64,000 nt of DNA from Nemopilema nomurai (GCA_003864495.1 ML133503.1:1794252-1858251); one strand, 5' to 3'; numbered from the stretch's first letter, positions 13,253 through 24,105 are shown. The notes: a model not told the origin generated them from the sequence alone. Numbers and translations: made by a program.

Positions 13253-13530
13253 TACATGGATTCATGTGTCCTTTTGGGTGCCGAAATGTGTCCAGAATTA
13301 AAATCAAATCTCCTAGATGGCTTTGATAGTATTTTGGAAACCCTAGGATTTGGCGTGTACTCGCTTCGTCCTCTAGTTTGTGGTTAACTTCAGAAAAAGA
13401 TGCAAAATGCCCTTCAAGCAGTGGTAACAGCAATCAGAAAAAGAATGGCGAAGGGGAGTTTCAGGACCATTCCCTATAACTTAAACGAATCCTTAAATTT
13501 TTCTGCTATTTGCTCAATCTGGTCATTTCT

Positions 13531-14100
13531 GGTCAATCAAAACCACTTTTAAAGTTGATCCATCCAGCCCACTTTTAAAGTTCATCAATCCAACCAACAT
13601 TGAAACGCGATCCATCGAACACACTTTTAGAGTTTATCCATCCTGGTTTTCAATGAACTGTATAATATAAGAAATAGGTTTGAGTCCTGAAGCCGGAAAG
13701 AGCTGGTAAAGTCTGGCTTTCAGTATGCCATTCTTAGTTAGTATGATCCATCACAGACTAGGTACCTTCGCGTTAAGCTAACAAGTGTCAACCTATCATG
13801 GGAAGAGGTTTAGCAGGATTTCTGCAAAAAGCTTTTACTTCCTCTAGTTTGTGGTTAACTTCAGAAAAAGATGCAAAATGCCCTTCAATGGGCACTCAAG
13901 CAGTGGTAACAGCAATCAGCAAAAGAATGGCGAGGTTCCATTCCCTATTACTTAAATGAAACCATAAATTTTTTTGCAATTTGCTCAATCTGGTCATTTC
14001 TGATCAATCAAAACCACTTTTAATGTTAATCCATCCAACCCACTTTTAAAGTTTATCCATCCAACCCACTTTTAAAGTTGATCCATTCAACCCACTTTTA
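13531..14100 (+). repeat. Fold-back left arm minisatellite, two blocks in unit A
   Basis: Blocks at 13531-13644 and 14001-14100 consist of roughly 25-26-bp repeats close to AACCCACTTTTAAAGTTGAT plus CCATCC. The two blocks arise from the local duplication of this region. The first block includes CCAACCAACATTGAAACGC, which also appears inverted in the right arm at 16.9 kb. The arms are therefore true inverted repeats and not merely the same simple sequence. Confidence 0.75.
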
Positions 14101-14111
14101 ACACGGTCACT

Positions 14112-14235
14112 TTTCCATTCAAAGTCGAAGAAGGCCCCGGTGGGGTCGAGGCAGTGACCAGGCACAAACAGGGATTCCCGGCATCAATGGCATTAGCTGG
14201 CATCCGGTCTCTCTCGTGCTCCAGTAATTTTTTGT
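14112..14235. other. GC-rich 125-bp block of unknown nature
   Basis: Right after the left arm comes a block far richer in G and C than its surroundings (includes GGCCCCGGTGGGGTCGAGG and GGATTCCCGGCATCAATGG). It is conserved almost base for base at about 39932-40055 in unit B and 62474-62598 in unit C. A SINE head or a structured regulatory sequence is possible, but I cannot identify promoter boxes with confidence. Confidence 0.4.
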
Positions 14236-16308
14236 CGGAGTTATTTTTTTATCTTGTGTTATCTCAAATAAAAATAGCTTGATAATACATGCTACTCTAT
14301 TTATTCAATAAAGCAATTTTATTTCCACCTGAGCACCTTTGAAGGAAATTAGATCTTTGGTCCACTCGTTGTGGTAATTGGAATAATTGTAACGACAATA
14401 TAAAAATAGGTTTGAGCCCTGAAGCCGGAAAGAGCTGGTAAAGTCTGGCTTTCAGTATGCCATTCTTAGTTAGTATGATCCATCACAGACTATGTACCTT
14501 CGCGTTAAGCTAACAAGTGTCAGCCTATCATGGGAAGAGGTTTAGCAGGATTTCTGCAAAAAGCTTTTACTTTCCACAAGAACCAATGATGTATTCGTGT
14601 TAAAGCTCGGATCTCTGCTGAAAGTGGTTGCTTCTAGCAGGAGCCAAGAATCATGCAATGTGTGTTGTATGAGTCCAAGTATCTGTTCTTATGGGAACGC
14701 TGTCCTAACTGCATACATCCTGAAACGAAGTTTTTCTTCAGCAAAAGGACAGCAGCAAAAACGAAGTTTTTCCAACCGCTGGACAGTTGCCTTGCGAATT
14801 TCCTAGAAGGGACTTCAAACGATGACTTTATGTCAAAGGATGTCAAACAGTTTGAAGAAATGTATTTCATTGAACGAGCAGTGAGCTTTTCATTCAGAAT
14901 ATACTAGCATTTACGAACTTTGTTTATTATAATGTATTGTAATTTATTATTGTGCTTTTCGTGATCAGATGTAAAGAATCAATGACCCAAAGCTAAGCAT
15001 TTTTGCAACATATTTAACGTTTTTGGCTTAAATAGTTTAATTTGGGTTACTGCAATTTGTAGGACTTGATTTTTTATCTAGACAATGTACATCGAGTTTG
15101 AAAATTCAGTTTTGCTCTGATGAAAATTTTCTCGAATAATTCAAATTTGGACAAAGTCGAAGAGAAAAGGAGATTTATGAATGATTATCCTGAATGCTTT
15201 TCTTCTCCGATGCAAATGTCGGCAATCATGATCAGAAGGAGGCACATTTGCCTGCCCTTCTTTTCATTTGCCTTGCCATCCGTTTGCAATATATTTCTTC
15301 TCTTCTTTTTCTTCATTCCGCCAGCTCCTGCGAAGCATGCCAACCGCCGGAGGAGCCTTGAACTTCGTTCTCCATTCACAACTTCATAGGAACATCTTCT
15401 ATTCACTTGCATCCATTTTACAGACTATGCTAAAAATTGCAAAGTTTTCAAAGAACTCCTTGCCTCCTTTTTCACATCGTAAACATTTTCACCTCTACTT
15501 CTTTTGCTCCTCCGAAGTAGCATAACTGCCAATAAATCAATGTTAATCACAATTTCGCCGAGTTTCCTACACATTTTACAAAGCCAAAATGTTCCGTGAA
15601 TTGTTCCAAAGAAATCTGGTACAATATACTGTATATGGGAAGCTAGGCTTTTTTACAAAAGCATTATTGCTATTTCAAATATATTTCAACCGCATACTTG
15701 CTACTTAATTTCTTCTGCAACAATGCACTGCAAAAATTATGCACATTCATTCCCAACAACTATTATGATAAAATAATTATTGTATTAAAGAAATAGACAC
15801 TTGATGCATTAATTTTTATAAAGTCGATTCTAATATTTCAAAACTTTGCAGGTTGCACATACATATCTGGCAAAGAATCGACCACAAAATTTTTTGCTAC
15901 CTGAAACAAAATAATGACATTTACTCATATGGATCTTGATCTCCTCCTTTTAGATCGTTTCGAGTTGGGCATAAAGGTTTGCGTAAAAGGAATTTACCAC
16001 TACAGCCTCACAAATAAAGTGAGGTATTGTTCTTGGACTGCACTTACAATTTAAAGACATGGCATTTTGACTAAAAGAATACATTTTTTCTTCAGAATGA
16101 AAAACTTGCACCAGAAAAAGTTATGACATTTCTTTGGCTGCAATTATTTTGAATGAAACCTTCCTCATTACCAAAAAAAACAGTTTATTTTAGATGTTAA
16201 CTATTTATGATAAATATTTCTAATAAACCTTCCTTAAATATGGTATTTAGAGGCAAGAAATTTATCCAGTTCACAGCCTTGAAGCCGTCAGTTCCACTAG
16301 ACTCTGAT
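14236..16308. other. Loop of the fold-back region, no recognised gene
   Basis: Open frames such as 14653-14907 (+, 84 aa) and 15268-15525 (+, 85 aa) are kept in unit B, but unit C carries an indel in the first. The 84-aa frame includes a short internal repeat (TKFF...TKFF). They have no recognisable motifs and overlap open frames on the other strand. I treat the stretch as non-coding transposon or intergenic DNA. Confidence 0.4.
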
Positions 16309-16520
16309 TTAGAAAAGTTTGGGCTTTCTTGAGTGTTTGTTCACAACTTTGTTGAGAGTAATTAAACTATGAGCTTCGAAGTAGATGTTTGTATCATCAA
16401 CAGAAAGGGAGGACGAAATCTTGGAAGACGATATGGGAAGATCATCAATAAAATTAGAAGGCCCAAGGACAAACCCTTGGAGAATACCAAAAATAAAACT
16501 CAAATGACTAGAATTGAAAC
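16309..16520 (-). pseudogene. LINE reverse transcriptase fragment, unit A
   Basis: The minus strand translates to FGILQGFVLGPSNFIDDLP followed, after a serine-rich stretch, by SVDDTNIYFEAHSLITLNK. This matches the conserved core of CR1/jockey-type non-LTR reverse transcriptases, GxxQGSxLGPLLFxxxINDLP and FADDTxxY. A few residues are missing between LGP and DDLP, and the catalytic box reads SVDD instead of FADD. Only about 65 residues remain. It is a dead relic lying inside the fold-back loop. Confidence 0.75.
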
Positions 16521-16660
16521 CATTTACAGATTTATACTACTTCGGTTAGTAAGATAAGAGCTAAACCACCCAAGAGCTGTCCCTTGCATCATGTTCCAAA
16601 TTGTCCAAAAGATTCTAATGACTAACTCTCTTGAAAGATTCTTAAAAGACTCTCTTAAAA

Positions 16661-16968
16661 TTGGGTTGAGTTGATAAACATTTGAAGTGGGTTGGTTGGG
16701 TCAACTTTTAAAATGGTTGATTAGATCAACTTTTAAAATGGATTGGATTGATAAACCTTAAAAGTGGGTTGGATGGATAAACTTACAAAGTGGGTGGATT
16801 GATGAATTTTTAGAGTGGGTTGAATAGATCAACTTTAAAAGTGTGTTCGATGGATCACCTTTCAAAGTGGGTTGGATTGATCAACTTTTAAAGTGTGTTG
16901 GACGGATTGCGTTTCAATGTTGGTTGGATTGATCAATTTTAAAAGTGGGTTGGATTGATCAACTTCAA
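16661..16968 (-). repeat. Fold-back right arm minisatellite, unit A
   Basis: About twelve degenerate repeats of roughly 25 bp, close to AAAGTGGGTTGGATTGATCAA, form the inverted counterpart of the left arm at 13.5-14.1 kb. The two arms enclose about 2.5 kb. Arms of short tandem repeats are typical of fold-back transposons; I could not fix the outer ends or a target-site duplication. Confidence 0.7.
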
Positions 16969-17383
16969 TAAGGCGGTACCGCTGCATGAGATTTCGGGCT
17001 TTGGTGTGGTCGCTGTGGATCTCCTCCATGAAATTGTGGCGAAAAGGGTACATCATAGAATTTCCGGTTTAGTAAAAGCTTCTAATTTTGATGGATATTT
17101 CACGTAATCTCTTCCCAGTTTCTCCTTTATTTTTGACGTTGTCTGAAAGAGTCAAAATGAATCGTTTAGTATTGAGGTTATCACACCTTATTAACTAACT
17201 TTGAAAAGACCCACAAGTCCAGATCTACCAAAGTTATTCGTTTGTCTTTGTTCTAAAAGGTGGACCTGAGTTGCGTTAAAGCAGACTCTTTGTTGAGTAG
17301 CCGAATGGGTCTTTGATCTTTTGAGTGCATTCCCTTGAACAGCAGGATGTTGTAAAAGCAGTGCTTCAACATTTTTCAATACT

Positions 17384-18169
17384 TTAGACCCACTCTCTAC
17401 AGCCATGCTTTTTCGTGGTAATGCAAAAACTGTGATCAAGACCTTGATCGCCCGGTAAAGAAACCAAAGCTGGAAGAATATAGAGTATGATATTGATATG
17501 AAAGCTAAATCCATCGGCCAGAATGGGCATACTCATATCAGTTTTGACATCCATTGCTTCCTCACTAAATATTGATTCAGTCTCAATTTCTCTTTCCTCT
17601 GACCATATTCCCTGCGTGCTAAAAGGTAAGGCATCTAAGAGCATACCTAGTGGTATATAGGCCACAAAAGTATGCAATTTAATAGGCACTAATAGAAATT
17701 GACTTTATAAAGTTCACTTTATTGAGTTCTCTTTTTAAGTTAGCTAAGGTTATCCTGGAAAGAAGGAGGCAAACTCATTTGTACCATGGACCATGTATTT
17801 TTGTAACTATATACTGTACTTTACACCACTACACTTATATATCACTCAGCTCGGCAATGTTAACATCTGAAATGACAACGAATAATTTCAGACTTCAACT
17901 CGTTTGAGTTTTAGATTGTCTCACTTACCCTAAAAGCAACCATGCTAGTGGTTTCCAGAGGGCAAGTCATATGAAAATTGTGTATCAAAAGCCACCTTAC
18001 CGCTGCCAGTTCTACTTTTATCTAAATCTCCCATGCCCTCTAACTTCTCATTCAATAAAGCACCAATTTCTTCAGATGCCAGAACAGTGTCGTTGGCTCG
18101 ACAGACAGCTCTGTTGACAGCGACTTCAATAAAAAATATTTTACAAGTTTCTTCCTGCGAGGCCAACGT
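17384..18169 (-). other. Two phase-compatible exon candidates, unknown gene, unit A
   Basis: On the minus strand, 18169-18001 has an acceptor GCCTCAG at its start and a donor GGCAGCG|GTAAGG at its end. It is open throughout, with stretches such as EETCKIFFIEVAVNRAVCR and NDTVLASEEIGALLNEKLEG. The next open block starts after an acceptor CCACTAG at 17646, joins in phase, and runs to a stop at 17384 (LPFSTQGIWSEEREIETES, then a hydrophobic stretch). An overlapping frame (17514-17191) is also open, with a hydrophobic start, so the true frame past 17500 is uncertain. I do not recognise the family. Unit B keeps the second block, but its copy of the first has two small indels that break the frame. 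Confidence 0.3.
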
Positions 18170-18814
18170 CTGAGGCAGTTCTATGCATTTTTAGCTTTTC
18201 AATATGCTTTTTGTCCCTGAGCAAACGATGTTCTTTGATAGAATTCCCTTTATGCATAAAATCATTTGAAAATATTATTCGTGATCAAATAATTGAGGGG
18301 CATCATTATCCATGTAGATTTTGCAGACTTGATGATGATTCCGTGACACCGCACGAGCACTGTAACGCATCTTGTTCATGTTATGTGTACTTATTCCTGT
18401 AGCAACAGCAACTTTACAAATTTTGTTGTGGGAATCCCGTTTATATTCCCTACCGTATTATCTTCTTCAGAATTGTGGCATTGATGATATCTTTACAACG
18501 TACAGCAGCATGACAATCCGTTCCGACTGTCTTGTTTCTTTTCACCGAAGATGGTCCTAAGAAAATGCTCTTGATTTTATTAATAATAGCCCCATAACTA
18601 GTTATGAATGATATGCGCATTTGCGAACGTGTCCAACGTGAACGATCGGAGTATTTTCTCGATTCCTCTCATCCATCCGGACTTCCCTTTTTGGCCGTTG
18701 TCCGTTGACTGCTTACTCAAATCACATCGATCATCCTCAATTTGGGTTTTCAAGGTTTGGTTCACTTATTTGCAAGTAAAGTCAATTTGATGAACGTTGA
18801 CCAGAAGTTGCTCT

Positions 18815-19180
18815 TTACTTTTTAATTGCATTATGAGCAAGTGTACAATTATTTGCTTTTTTACTGACTGTGTAATGTATACTTTTACACCTTCCTGGGA
18901 GATACAGCTTCAATACTTCTACACTTACTGCAGTCATTCTTTTTACAGAAAGTTTCTGCTCGCGAAAGTGGAGTTCTTGAATTATCCTTTTTGCTTTTAA
19001 TCTAAGCAACAGAGAGATTCGTTTTATGCTGCACTCTTCACCAACACCTCCAACGGCAGATGTTACATTTATTGATACCAAGTTAGACACGTTACTCTTA
19101 TTTGACTCTGAAATACTTTTCACTTCCTCCAAATATTTATTCAGATAAGTTAGGTCAATGTTATTCTCAAACAGATTTGT
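18815..19180 (-). other. Open frame of about 115 codons, unknown, unit A
   Basis: The minus strand is open from about 19180 to 18815, with stretches such as NIFTNLFENNIDLTYLNKY and KSNVSNLVSINVTSAVGGVG. It then turns basic (LLLRLKAKRIIQELHFREQ). Composition looks protein-like, and the frame is held in unit B for most of its length before an indel changes the C-terminus. It lies upstream, in minus orientation, of the exon candidates at 17.4-18.2 kb and could belong to the same gene. No family was recognised. Confidence 0.3.
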
Positions 19181-19199
19181 AAAAATGTTCCATGATTTC

Positions 19200-20396
19200 G
19201 CATTTTTTTACCGTTTTCTAATGAATGGAGAACAAAATGTTCATTCCATTCTGCTTGACTATATTACATCAATTTCCTAACTTTTGAGTTAGATTTCTAT
19301 TGTTTGTCTTTTTTTGCATCAATTCAGTAGATAACTCCCATTGAAATGTAAATTTGATGTCTAATCATCAGACATGGCCTCTTGAAAATATCAAGATAAA
19401 AAATATGCACATTTCAGGGGCGCAACTAGGGTATTTTCAGGGTTTCGTGGTAGAAATGGGGCATAAAGACATTGGATTTCCATGGGAATAGGGCAAAATT
19501 CACGCCCCTGCATTTATGTTCAGGAAGTAAAATTCTCACAGTCAATTCAACATGATTGAGATGATTAATTTGAGCCAACGGGCAACTTTTTTCCTTTTCC
19601 CAACGTCCATCACCAAAAGTTAGCTTGACTCCCCCCTCCGAATTTCTTTCTGCAAATTGATAGTCAATGATAATCGACGAACTGTAGGTTTTAGTTATGG
19701 AGATGCATCTTTAGCCACTCTAGAAGGCTATATCAGAAAGATAATTTTGGCGTTGGACCCAACAATGATGGATCCTCTGATGTCATTAAACTTGAATCTT
19801 AGCCCTCCCATGTTCAACCTCGTAGCTCCGTCTCCGAAACTTGATACCTCAAGTTATGAAGTACTGCTTTTATGCAATTGATTTGACACAATGTTCGTAG
19901 AACGTGAATACAGGACCTGTTTATGTGGAGTTAAAGTCAGAATTTATTATTCTAATCGTACAAAAATAATAATAAATTTTGAAAAACATTTTGGCACCCG
20001 CCTTAAGTAAGGCGTTATTTAATAACTATATTGTTTCCGTAAAATACTATTCAAGGGATTTCAGTTATCGACCCCCTTCCCCTGCAGTTGAAACAGGCTC
20101 ACTCTCCTGTCAAATGTCACGCATGCGTTGTTGATGAATAATCACATGACATTTAGCTATAAATATTGTAAGTATAGATTTAATCGGGAGTTTTTAGTTG
20201 ATTTTATTCATAGAACGTGATTACGTAAGAGTTCGTTTTATTTGCCGCTCGCTCTACCTTTCATCGTTGTGAAACGCCTCTTACCCAGTTTCCTAGGCTA
20301 GAATCGCCACTTGTTGCTTATTGCATGTTACATCGCGGTCCCTGTTGTCAAATTGTACTATGGCCGTTAATTCTGTTTCCAGATGATTCTAATGCA
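19200..20396. other. No gene recognised
   Basis: This AT-rich stretch is shared with unit B (about 45020-46224). A 74-codon plus frame at 19657-19881 has no motif and ends differently in unit B because of an indel. I see no RNA gene or transposon end before the ISL2EU insertion. Confidence 0.5.
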
Positions 20397-20398
20397 AT

Positions 20399-20451
20399 AC
20401 ACCAATTCATTTTAAAATCGAGGTCGCCGGCCTCGATCGCGCGAACGAGGT
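20399..20451 (+). repeat. ISL2EU left terminal inverted repeat
   Basis: It begins ACACCAATTCATTTTAAAAT and continues into a CpG-rich part (CGAGGTCGCCGGCCTCG, then ATCGCGCGAACGAGGT). That part contains its own palindrome, CGAGG...CCTCG, a likely transposase binding region. It pairs with 24239-24291, with mismatches at two sites. Confidence 0.93.
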
Positions 20452-20625
20452 GAAAATTTATTTGAAGTTTGTTTACTCGCTTTCTTTCCTGGTTGATTCA
20501 TTCTGTCGTCTTTAGAACAGCATTTTTAAAAGCTTAAACAGGTACAAAGCGCCAGAATTTGGCGAAGCTAGCGATTTAAAAGTTCAACAACGAACTGAGC
20601 AGGTGAAGCGCTTTTGGAGGCCATC

Positions 20626-22338
20626 ATGGATTTGGATATGATATCCCAAATGAGAGTGGAAGAGCTGAAAAGCTTCCTGCGTGCAAGAGGGCTCAGAGTC
20701 ACTGGCCGAAAACAAGAGCTTATAGCAAGAGTGTTTGTTGCATGTGAAAATGATGTGCCTGTTGTCAAAACTGCAGAAGAAGTACAAAAGGAAATTGTGA
20801 CTGAATACAATGCAAAACTGTCCTTTGCTGACCAATGTATTCCGGATCCTTTTCAAATCGCCGAGGGATGGCTGACGGAAAATGAAGGTCTTAAGTTTTG
20901 GCCAACAACTTTGTATCCGGATATTTTTAATTTTTTGTCGTTTAATCCGTCGGAGCTGAAAAGTCAAGACCTTAATGATTACAAGACGTCTAGAGGTTAC
21001 AGTTACTACACAACAGGATGGCTGAAGCCACTGTTATACCACCCAATATCCTCTTCAAGCAAATACTGCCTGATAAAGTCAACATGTAGGCCATCACAAA
21101 AGATCTCAGATGTCCCACATAAACTCTGGATTTGTTTACAGAAAGAAAGTGGCCAAATACAATGTAGCCACTGCACATGTATGGCTGGACTATCGCAAGT
21201 CTGCAACCATGTTGCCGCAGCTTTGTTCAGAATTGAAGCAGCTGTAAGAATGGGGTTGAATAACCCTTCTTGTACATCCAAGCCTAATGTATGGCTACCA
21301 AATAATAAAGAAGTGCAGCCTTTGAAACTCAAGGATATTAAATTGAAAAGGGCTGACTTTGGGACTCGTGGAAAAAAAAAATCAGAACTAAATTGTTCAC
21401 CCAAGAAAAGGTTTGATGCATTGGGTGAAGAAGAATCAAATCTCACTTTGGATGAGATTGCAAATGCATTATCAACAGTGTGTAACAGAAGTCAATCAAT
21501 GGTATTCTCTGCTGTAAACAGGGTTGAACAGAATACCACTGCACATGCAATTATAGAGGAAGAATTATACACCTTAGATAAATTTTTATTAGAATCAGAA
21601 TCCAGTGAAGAATTTTTAATGAAAATGGAATACTTTCCATCAAATCGTACACGAATTGAAATTGCAACAAGAGGGCAGAGTGACAATCCATTATGGTTTT
21701 CAGTCCGAAAACATGTTATCAGCGCTTCAAAGGCACATAGTGTCAAAACAAAAATGCAAACACAAAGAAAGTCATGCAATAAAGATGAAGATTCAATCAA
21801 TTTTGAGGCAATTTTTAAAAGTATATCTGGCAATAAGCATGTAAATCCGGAATTGCCTGCACTAAAATATGGATGTGCAATGGAAACCGAGGCTGTAAAC
21901 ACATTTATTGCTGAATATAAAAAAACCCACAAAGGTGTTACAGTTCATGAATGTGGCATTTTTTTATGCAAAGATGTTCCTTTTGTTGGTGGCAGCCCAG
22001 ACAGAAGAATTGATTGCCTGTGTTGTGGAAAATCTTGCTTAGAGGTCAAGTGCCCATATTCTATCAGAGACAAATCACCTTTGGATGCTGATGTTACATT
22101 GCCATACTTGAAAAAAGATGCTAATATAACAAGTCTCAAACCCAGTCACAAGTATTACACACAGTGCCAAGTCCAGATGGCTGCTTCTGAAATCCATACA
22201 TGCCACTTTTATGTTTGGACCCCCAATGGTGTTTTTGCACAAATATTAAGCTTTGACAAAGACCTTTGGATGGGACTGAAGGAAGATTTTTCAGAATTTT
22301 ATCTTAAGTTTTATGTTCCTTCATTATTTAAAGAGTAG
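20626..22338 (+). CDS. ISL2EU accessory protein: SAP, SWIM finger, YqaJ nuclease
   Basis: A 570-residue protein is read from the ATG at 20626, in the context CCATCATGG. A SAP-type DNA-binding motif occupies about residues 9-37 (VEELKSFLRARGLRVTG). A SWIM zinc finger follows with C183-x-C185 and C193-x-H195. The C-terminal half is a lambda-exonuclease/YqaJ-type nuclease: an N-terminal VRKHVISASKAH motif, acidic residues E420 and E422, D459 in GGSPDRR, and E473-V-K475 in LEVKCPYS, the PD-(D/E)xK core. The frame has no interruption. It converges on the transposase gene, with about 200 bp between the stop codons. Its exact role in transposition is not established; DNA-end processing is the usual guess. 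It is unrelated to the genes of the host unit. Confidence 0.92.
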   Translation: MDLDMISQMRVEELKSFLRARGLRVTGRKQELIARVFVACENDVPVVKTAEEVQKEIVTEYNAKLSFADQCIPDPFQIAEGWLTENEGLKFWPTTLYPDIFNFLSFNPSELKSQDLNDYKTSRGYSYYTTGWLKPLLYHPISSSSKYCLIKSTCRPSQKISDVPHKLWICLQKESGQIQCSHCTCMAGLSQVCNHVAAALFRIEAAVRMGLNNPSCTSKPNVWLPNNKEVQPLKLKDIKLKRADFGTRGKKKSELNCSPKKRFDALGEEESNLTLDEIANALSTVCNRSQSMVFSAVNRVEQNTTAHAIIEEELYTLDKFLLESESSEEFLMKMEYFPSNRTRIEIATRGQSDNPLWFSVRKHVISASKAHSVKTKMQTQRKSCNKDEDSINFEAIFKSISGNKHVNPELPALKYGCAMETEAVNTFIAEYKKTHKGVTVHECGIFLCKDVPFVGGSPDRRIDCLCCGKSCLEVKCPYSIRDKSPLDADVTLPYLKKDANITSLKPSHKYYTQCQVQMAASEIHTCHFYVWTPNGVFAQILSFDKDLWMGLKEDFSEFYLKFYVPSLFKE

Positions 22339-22539
22339 CATTGTAATACATTCACCCTCCTTGAAATAACGCACACTCCTTGGAGCTGTAGTAGTAGCAC
22401 AAAATGAGGCACATAGCTAGGGGTGTAGGTTCATATTTGAAAATCAACTGGGACTTTATTTTGAAGATTTATTTTCATACAATATGCTCAAAGTTTTTGC
22501 CATTGTAACCTCAAAAATAATAACAAAAAATTCATTACT

Positions 22540-24105
22540 TTACATATGCTTTTTTTCACGGATTAATGGTGGCTGAATGTTGCAAATGGCTGCACAAACT
22601 CTAATAATATCATCAGCCAATGGTAACATTGTTATGGGAAAAACATTTTTCAAAATTCGAAATGTTTTTAATCTGTTGATGGCACGTTCCACATGAATTC
22701 GTAAATTTGCCACCTCTTTGGTTTTGTCGCATTCTGCTGATGTCATCTGTGACTTCACTCGGGCACCAGGTGGGACATTCAAGGAACAATAATGGTGCAA
22801 CAAATCTTCTCTAATTTGAAAGCCCCTATCTGCCATAACTTCGTCACCATATTCAAGTAAATTATAAAAACAACTGTTTTGGCAAATGTATTGGTCAGTT
22901 GTCCTTCCTCCATAACAATCTGAAAGAAACATTATATAGCCTGCTGGCGACACAGCTATTAAAAATTTGAATGTGTTGTGCTTTTTGTACTCTGACCAAG
23001 TGCACGCTTGAACATCTAAGGATTTTGGTCTTTCAATGTAGACTTCAGAACAATCAATTACACATCTGGTGTTTTTATTCTTCTTCTTAAATATGTCAGG
23101 TAAATTTTCAAGAATGATGTCTTTTGGTAACCAAACTATGAGTGCATTTCCCAGAACTTTGCTTAAAAATTTAATCCAAGTGGAAAATATAATGGAGCAT
23201 GTTCCTTCTGAAATATGAAATCTGTCTGCCAGATCTTGATTTAATACACCAAGTCTCAATCTTACAAGAACTAATAGCAGCTGGTCTTTGCCACACAATT
23301 TGTTTTGCCTTTGCTTGATTATTTTTTGTCTTTTTGTGGACAAAACTCTTCCTCTCCAATAATGAATTTTTGGAAGTGATGGCTTTATAAGTGAAAACAA
23401 TATATTGAAAATGGCCACAGTTTGGATTCCAGTGTAGAAACGCATTTTCTTGTCAGAGTTTATGATTACAGCAGAAAGTGGTTTCTCTGACTTTTTCAAT
23501 GAAAGTGAATCAATTTTTCTGCTCAACTTTTCAATATTGCATTCCAGCTGTTCTTTTTCTTTATTTAATTTCGATATTTCATCTGCCATTGAGGTCAAAG
23601 CTTTGTTTTTATCTTGGCAAGAGCAACATGGTGCAGAAGTTTCATCTTGGCAATAAGTATGATCATTACAGGCAGCTGCAAAATCCGATGAGCCTTCAAT
23701 TCCTTGGACACTTTGAGAACTTGTTAATGTTTCTGAGCAAAGACTTTCTCTTAAAAGCTTGCGTCTAGGTATTTTGGGGGGCTTGTTATAACCAAGATTT
23801 ATGGTTGGTAAAGGATTTTCCTTTGTGGGTTTTCCATCCACAAAGTGGTTCGAACAAATCATGTCGCTTTGTCCAGGTGTCCAATTCGCCCTCCTTTTTG
23901 TTGTGCGGTTGACCAACCTTATCCATTCCTTTCTTCTTTCGAGGTTTTTATGTACACTTGGAAACCAGTGCAACGTAAATGGTGCTTTACACGGGCAATC
24001 CTTCTTGGTTTGTCCATGATGTTCATCACAGGCTTGTCTTTCCAACTTTTTTAACGTGTAACGACTGTTCGTACAGCCTACAACTGAACAGTTTCCGTTC
24101 ACCAT
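22540..24105 (-). CDS. ISL2EU transposase with THAP domain
   Basis: A 521-residue protein is read from ATG 24105 to a stop at 22540. An N-terminal THAP zinc finger has C6, C11, C84 and H87, with HWFPS and WTPGQSDMICSNHF typical of the family. It is followed by a predicted coiled coil (ISKLNKEKEQLECNIEKLS). The C-terminal part is a DDE_Tnp_4-type catalytic domain. Catalytic residues by motif are D351 (CVIDCSEVYIERP), D426 (EVMADRGF) and E473 (IHVERAINR). The THAP domain is expected to bind the terminal repeats and the DDE domain to cut and join DNA. The frame is fully open. The start lies about 130 bp inside the right inverted repeat, which likely carries the promoter. Confidence 0.93.
   Translation of the reverse strand: MVNGNCSVVGCTNSRYTLKKLERQACDEHHGQTKKDCPCKAPFTLHWFPSVHKNLERRKEWIRLVNRTTKRRANWTPGQSDMICSNHFVDGKPTKENPLPTINLGYNKPPKIPRRKLLRESLCSETLTSSQSVQGIEGSSDFAAACNDHTYCQDETSAPCCSCQDKNKALTSMADEISKLNKEKEQLECNIEKLSRKIDSLSLKKSEKPLSAVIINSDKKMRFYTGIQTVAIFNILFSLIKPSLPKIHYWRGRVLSTKRQKIIKQRQNKLCGKDQLLLVLVRLRLGVLNQDLADRFHISEGTCSIIFSTWIKFLSKVLGNALIVWLPKDIILENLPDIFKKKNKNTRCVIDCSEVYIERPKSLDVQACTWSEYKKHNTFKFLIAVSPAGYIMFLSDCYGGRTTDQYICQNSCFYNLLEYGDEVMADRGFQIREDLLHHYCSLNVPPGARVKSQMTSAECDKTKEVANLRIHVERAINRLKTFRILKNVFPITMLPLADDIIRVCAAICNIQPPLIREKKHM

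Larger units (their letters stand above)
13375..14572 (+). repeat. Local direct duplication, unit A only
   Basis: A block starting CCTCTAGTTTGTGGTTAACT and ending GCAAAAAGCTTTTACT occurs twice in a row, at about 13367-13841 and 13841-14572. The first copy is shorter: it lacks the GC-rich segment and part of the minisatellite. Units B and C have only one copy. It is a secondary tandem duplication within the large unit. Confidence 0.8.

Noticed and set aside
14653..14907. 84-codon plus frame in the fold-back loop as a gene
   Set aside because: It is frameshifted in unit C, overlaps an open frame on the other strand, and has no motif or splice context.
20397..20399. A three-base TWA duplication, which would make the element classical PIF/Harbinger
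   Set aside because: The unit B empty site allows only a two-base AT duplication; a third shared base does not fit the right flank.
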